From: a virus
Length of the DNA: 26,324 nt
Virus record (IMG/VR): IMGVR_UViG_3300025122_005621
Span: 1-26,324 of that record
Reading direction: 5' to 3' (one strand)
Shown: positions 24,098 through 26,324 of the stretch, piece after piece
Numbering within the stretch: the first letter of the stretch is position 1
How the letters are laid out: the number at the start of each line of letters is the position of its first letter
Position numbers and translations under genes: made by a program
The notes under the pieces: model-generated
Databases searched by the model: none
What the model was told of the DNA's origin: nothing
Seen by the model: only the letters and a program-made list of their open reading frames with translations

Positions 24098-25124
24098 TAA
24101 AGAAATGAGTGTATTTATAACAGCCGAAGCCGGCGCTAATCATAATCGTGATTTTGAATTGGCGAAGGAATTAATTGATGTAGCCGCAAATGCCGGCTCC
24201 GATGCCGTTAAATTTCAAACCTATTCTTCTGAAACATTGTATGCCAAGAATACTCCTGATTTTGGTGGTTATAAAAACATTAATAAGTTAATTAAGGATA
24301 TTGAATTGCCGCGTGAATGGCAGAAAGATCTGAAGAAGTATTGCGACGATAATGATATTGAGTTTATGTCAACACCATTTGATGAACAGGCTGTTGATGA
24401 ATTATATAATATAGGTGTAAAGAGGTTCAAGATAGCCGGCTTCGAATCTACCGACCCGAGATTCGTAAGATGTGTGGCGTCGACCAAACTACCATTAATA
24501 ATCACTGCAGGAATCGGGAGCAATCTTTCATCCATTTGCAATATTATCGAATGGGTCAAGTTAGAAAACCCATACCCAGATTTAACAATCTTGCATGGCA
24601 ACAATGCCTATCCAACGCCCTTTAAAGATATAAATTTAGGCACCATGAAAGACATGGGCTCTTATTTTTTACGCGAAAAACGGTTTAGCAACATTAAAAT
24701 AGGATTATCAGATCACACGGAAGGTATATTAGTACCGCCTATAGCAGTCGCATTAGGCGCCCGGGCCATTGAAAAACATTATACTACTGATAGAACGCTC
24801 TCCGGCCCGGATCATTTGTTTGCTATAGAGCCAGGTGAACTAAAGCAGATGGTTGAAAACATCAGAATAGCCGAGAGCATACTTAGCAAGAAGAAAGACA
24901 GACACACAGAGAGTGAAAAAAGATTCATCGGCGCCCGCAGATCAGTTGTTGCTAAAAACGATATTAAGCGTGGGATGCCTTTAACTGAAGATAATTTAAC
25001 CACCAAGAGGCCATTATTAAAAGATTCAGTGCCGGCCCTTAAATATTATGATATAATGGGCAGAATGACCAGCAAAGATATAGAAAGTGATGAGATTATA
25101 AAATGGGAGATGTTAAATGATTAA
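24087..25124 (+). CDS. neuB: NeuB/PseI-family nonulosonic acid synthase 2 (full length)
   Basis: The 345-residue protein has the TIM barrel (A-E-A-G-A-N-H-N near the start, D-A-V-K-F-Q, L-S-D-H-T-E-G, G-A-R-A-I-E-K-H) and a C-terminal SAF/antifreeze-like domain from about 285 (R-R-S-V-V-A-K-N-D-I). It condenses PEP with a hexosamine derivative to make a sialic-, legionaminic- or pseudaminic-type acid. Start 24087 or 24105 cannot be told apart, as neither has a clear ribosome site. It is distinct from the shorter copy at 14823. Confidence 0.93.
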   Translation: MKDNKEMSVFITAEAGANHNRDFELAKELIDVAANAGSDAVKFQTYSSETLYAKNTPDFGGYKNINKLIKDIELPREWQKDLKKYCDDNDIEFMSTPFDEQAVDELYNIGVKRFKIAGFESTDPRFVRCVASTKLPLIITAGIGSNLSSICNIIEWVKLENPYPDLTILHGNNAYPTPFKDINLGTMKDMGSYFLREKRFSNIKIGLSDHTEGILVPPIAVALGARAIEKHYTTDRTLSGPDHLFAIEPGELKQMVENIRIAESILSKKKDRHTESEKRFIGARRSVVAKNDIKRGMPLTEDNLTTKRPLLKDSVPALKYYDIMGRMTSKDIESDEIIKWEMLND

Positions 25125-25662
25125 TGGCAAAAAAGTATTTTTGAGTTCTGTGGAAAGAGAGAATATCGAACAACTAAGGCTATGGAGGAACAAACCAGAA
25201 TTGCGGAAATATTTTAGAGAGCATAAAGAAATAGGAAAGGATATGCAATCTAAATGGTATAAAACCAGAGTTCTGGGTGACCGAGATCAAATTAATTTTG
25301 AAATTCACGATAAGGAATCACATCAATTAATTGGTCATTGTGGCTTGTATTACATTAGTTGGATACATCGTTATGCAGAATTTGGCATTTATATTGGGGA
25401 CGACAGCTTTAGAAGCGACGGATATGGCTCAGATGCACTAAGGACTTTAATTGGTTATGGTTTTAATGATCTAAACTTAAATAGAATATGGTGTGAAGTA
25501 TATAGTAATAATACTGCCATTGATATTTACCGACACATAGGTTTCAAAGACGAAGGAACTTTGAAACAAACAGCCTTTAAGAATGGAAAATATTTGGATT
25601 CTTATATCTTGGGTATGTTAAAATCAGATTATGATAAGCTGATTGAAGAAAATCAAATATGA
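25117..25662 (+). CDS. GNAT N-acetyltransferase (RimJ/RimL-like, possible PseH role)
   Basis: The 181-residue GNAT protein has L-R-L-W-R-N near the start, as in sugar-modifying relatives. I-G-H-C-G-L follows, then G-I-Y-I-G-D-D-S-F-R-S-D-G-Y-G for acetyl-CoA binding, and N-x-x-A-I-x-I-Y-R-x-x-G-F-K near the end. It probably acetylates an amino sugar, which would fit PseH after the aminotransferase step. It overlaps the synthase gene by 8 nt. Confidence 0.87.
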   Translation: MINGKKVFLSSVERENIEQLRLWRNKPELRKYFREHKEIGKDMQSKWYKTRVLGDRDQINFEIHDKESHQLIGHCGLYYISWIHRYAEFGIYIGDDSFRSDGYGSDALRTLIGYGFNDLNLNRIWCEVYSNNTAIDIYRHIGFKDEGTLKQTAFKNGKYLDSYILGMLKSDYDKLIEENQI

Positions 25663-25672
25663 AAAATATGAT
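25643..25672 (+). promoter_or_regulatory. Possible promoter TTGAAG-N18-TATGAT
   Basis: A weak -35 and a one-mismatch -10 straddle the end of the acetyltransferase gene, ahead of a 142-nt gap. The fit is modest, but its position before the mini-ORF and final gene makes it plausible. Confidence 0.3.
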
Positions 25673-25712
25673 AAATAGTTATGATAGATAAACAGAAAAG
25701 GGATTTCATCAA

Positions 25713-25728
25713 GACGCAATATTGCGTC
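25713..25728. repeat. 16-bp perfect palindrome GACGCAATATTGCGTC
   Basis: A perfect palindrome lies in the gap after the acetyltransferase gene. It could be an operator for a dimeric regulator, or the stem of a small RNA hairpin. No T-run follows, so a terminator is unlikely. Confidence 0.7.
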
Positions 25729-25754
25729 AGCACTATTATCACAAGGGGGAATAT

Positions 25755-25808
25755 ATGGATGCTTACATCGTAAGTTTATTAAAGGACGAATTTAGGAGGA
25801 AAATATGA
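25755..25808 (+). CDS. 17-residue mini-ORF coupled to the last gene
   Basis: ATG 25755 follows AAGGGGGA and encodes MDAYIVSLLKDEFRRKI. Its stop TGA overlaps the start of the next gene (ATGA at 25805-25808), and its Arg codons AGG AGG form that gene's ribosome site. It could be a leader peptide for coupled translation or the tail of a lost gene. Confidence 0.45.
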   Translation: MDAYIVSLLKDEFRRKI

Positions 25809-26324
25809 AATGGGCTAAAGAATTAAATTGGTTTAATAGCACCGTCCCGGATTCTTCTTTCATATCTTCTAGTGAAGATTTTGTTAATAACAAAAAGCGC
25901 GGTCTGATATATATCAAGAATGCGGCGGTTCCTTGGTTGGGCGGCGGAGAAACCATAATTAATTCAGAGGTTATATATCAAAAAAACTCACGTTTAGAGA
26001 AATTCAAAAATTCAAAAATTTTGATTGTTGGTGGTGGCCCCAGCACCGATGAAAATAATTGGAATCCAGAGGAATATGATTTTGTTTGGTCTACAAATCA
26101 TTTTTTCTTGAATGAGAAGATAAAAAAAGTAGACATTGCTTTGGCAAATTTAGGTGGTGCCGTTCACTTTTCTGCTTGTCCAAAATCAGACCACCATCCC
26201 CAGAAAGTGCATTGCAATTGTGCATATGCTCCGCCTTTGCATGAATATTTAGAGAATCATGATACAATTTTGTGTTTTGAAAATTTTAGCCCCGAGGGGA
26301 ATTGGTGGAAGAAACTAGGAGCCT
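25805..26324 (+). CDS. DUF115/GT42-like transferase, 3' end beyond the window
   Basis: The open frame runs to the window edge (173 complete codons). AGGAGG precedes the ATG. The protein has I-L-I-V-G-G-G-P-S-T-D near residue 75, then E-Y-D-F-V-W-S-T-N-H-F-F and K-K-V-D-I-A-L-A-N. This order resembles the GT42 sialyltransferase/DUF115 G-N-G-P-S region. With NeuB- and NeuA-type genes upstream, transfer of a CMP-nonulosonate is plausible. The catalytic C-terminal half is not in the window. Confidence 0.65.
   Translation, partial: MKWAKELNWFNSTVPDSSFISSSEDFVNNKKRGLIYIKNAAVPWLGGGETIINSEVIYQKNSRLEKFKNSKILIVGGGPSTDENNWNPEEYDFVWSTNHFFLNEKIKKVDIALANLGGAVHFSACPKSDHHPQKVHCNCAYAPPLHEYLENHDTILCFENFSPEGNWWKKLGA

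Overview
The window is AT-rich and every supportable gene lies on the + strand. Genes are tightly packed, with many 4- to 20-base stop/start overlaps. It mixes very small unrecognised proteins, a tmRNA and two tRNAs wedged between coding genes, a PIN-PhoH ATPase, a Cas4/RecB-like Fe-S nuclease and a long surface-sugar locus. This combination looks most like an accessory or early region of a large tailed bacteriophage, although no capsid, tail, terminase or polymerase gene is present to prove it. A bacterial genomic island is the main alternative. Three exported proteins, including a von Willebrand A lipoprotein and a thioredoxin-fold lipoprotein, indicate a Gram-negative host. Their style resembles lipoproteins of Myxococcota/Bradymonadota-like bacteria (inference).

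Layout. 1-615: a perfect 7-bp tandem repeat (11 copies), a small Fis-like HTH protein, and a non-coding stretch that folds as a closed multi-hairpin RNA ending in a U-tract. 616-2502: thioredoxin-like lipoprotein, a small protein whose stop codon lies inside the 5' end of a tmRNA, the tmRNA itself (tag ANNNNHFDVALAA), then overlapping IscU and A-type Fe-S carrier genes. 2543-6641: small proteins (two of them related), a SAP/Rho-N-like peptide, a secreted protein, a permuted NlpC/P60-type hydrolase, the VWA lipoprotein and a HxGH nucleotidyltransferase. 6672-7074: tRNA-Asn and tRNA-Gly flanking a small CDS. 7123-9455: PIN-PhoH, an acidic small protein and a HEXXH metallopeptidase. 9502-26324: the Fe-S PD-(D/E)XK nuclease, followed by a glycan locus cut by the right edge.

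The glycan locus holds three GT4 glycosyltransferases (the third fused to a DUF115/GT42-like domain), two NeuB-family synthases, two SDRs, a TIM-barrel isomerase, a cupin, a CMP-sugar synthetase, a PseB-like dehydratase, a DUF115-like protein, a B12-type radical SAM enzyme, a DegT aminotransferase, a GNAT acetyltransferase and a final partial GxGPS-type transferase. Together they suggest synthesis and transfer of a nonulosonic (pseudaminic/legionaminic-like) acid or related sugar. No PseG/NeuC-type hydrolase is visible.

Links between regions. The IscU/IscA pair could supply clusters to the Cas4-like nuclease and the radical SAM enzyme. Strong sigma70-type promoters with exactly 17-bp spacers are embedded in or next to coding sequence at 9445, 14499 and 23553; the last two match the consensus perfectly and would subdivide the sugar operon. 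A gene fragment at 23711-24097 has no standard start codon and looks like a deletion scar or an AUU-started gene.
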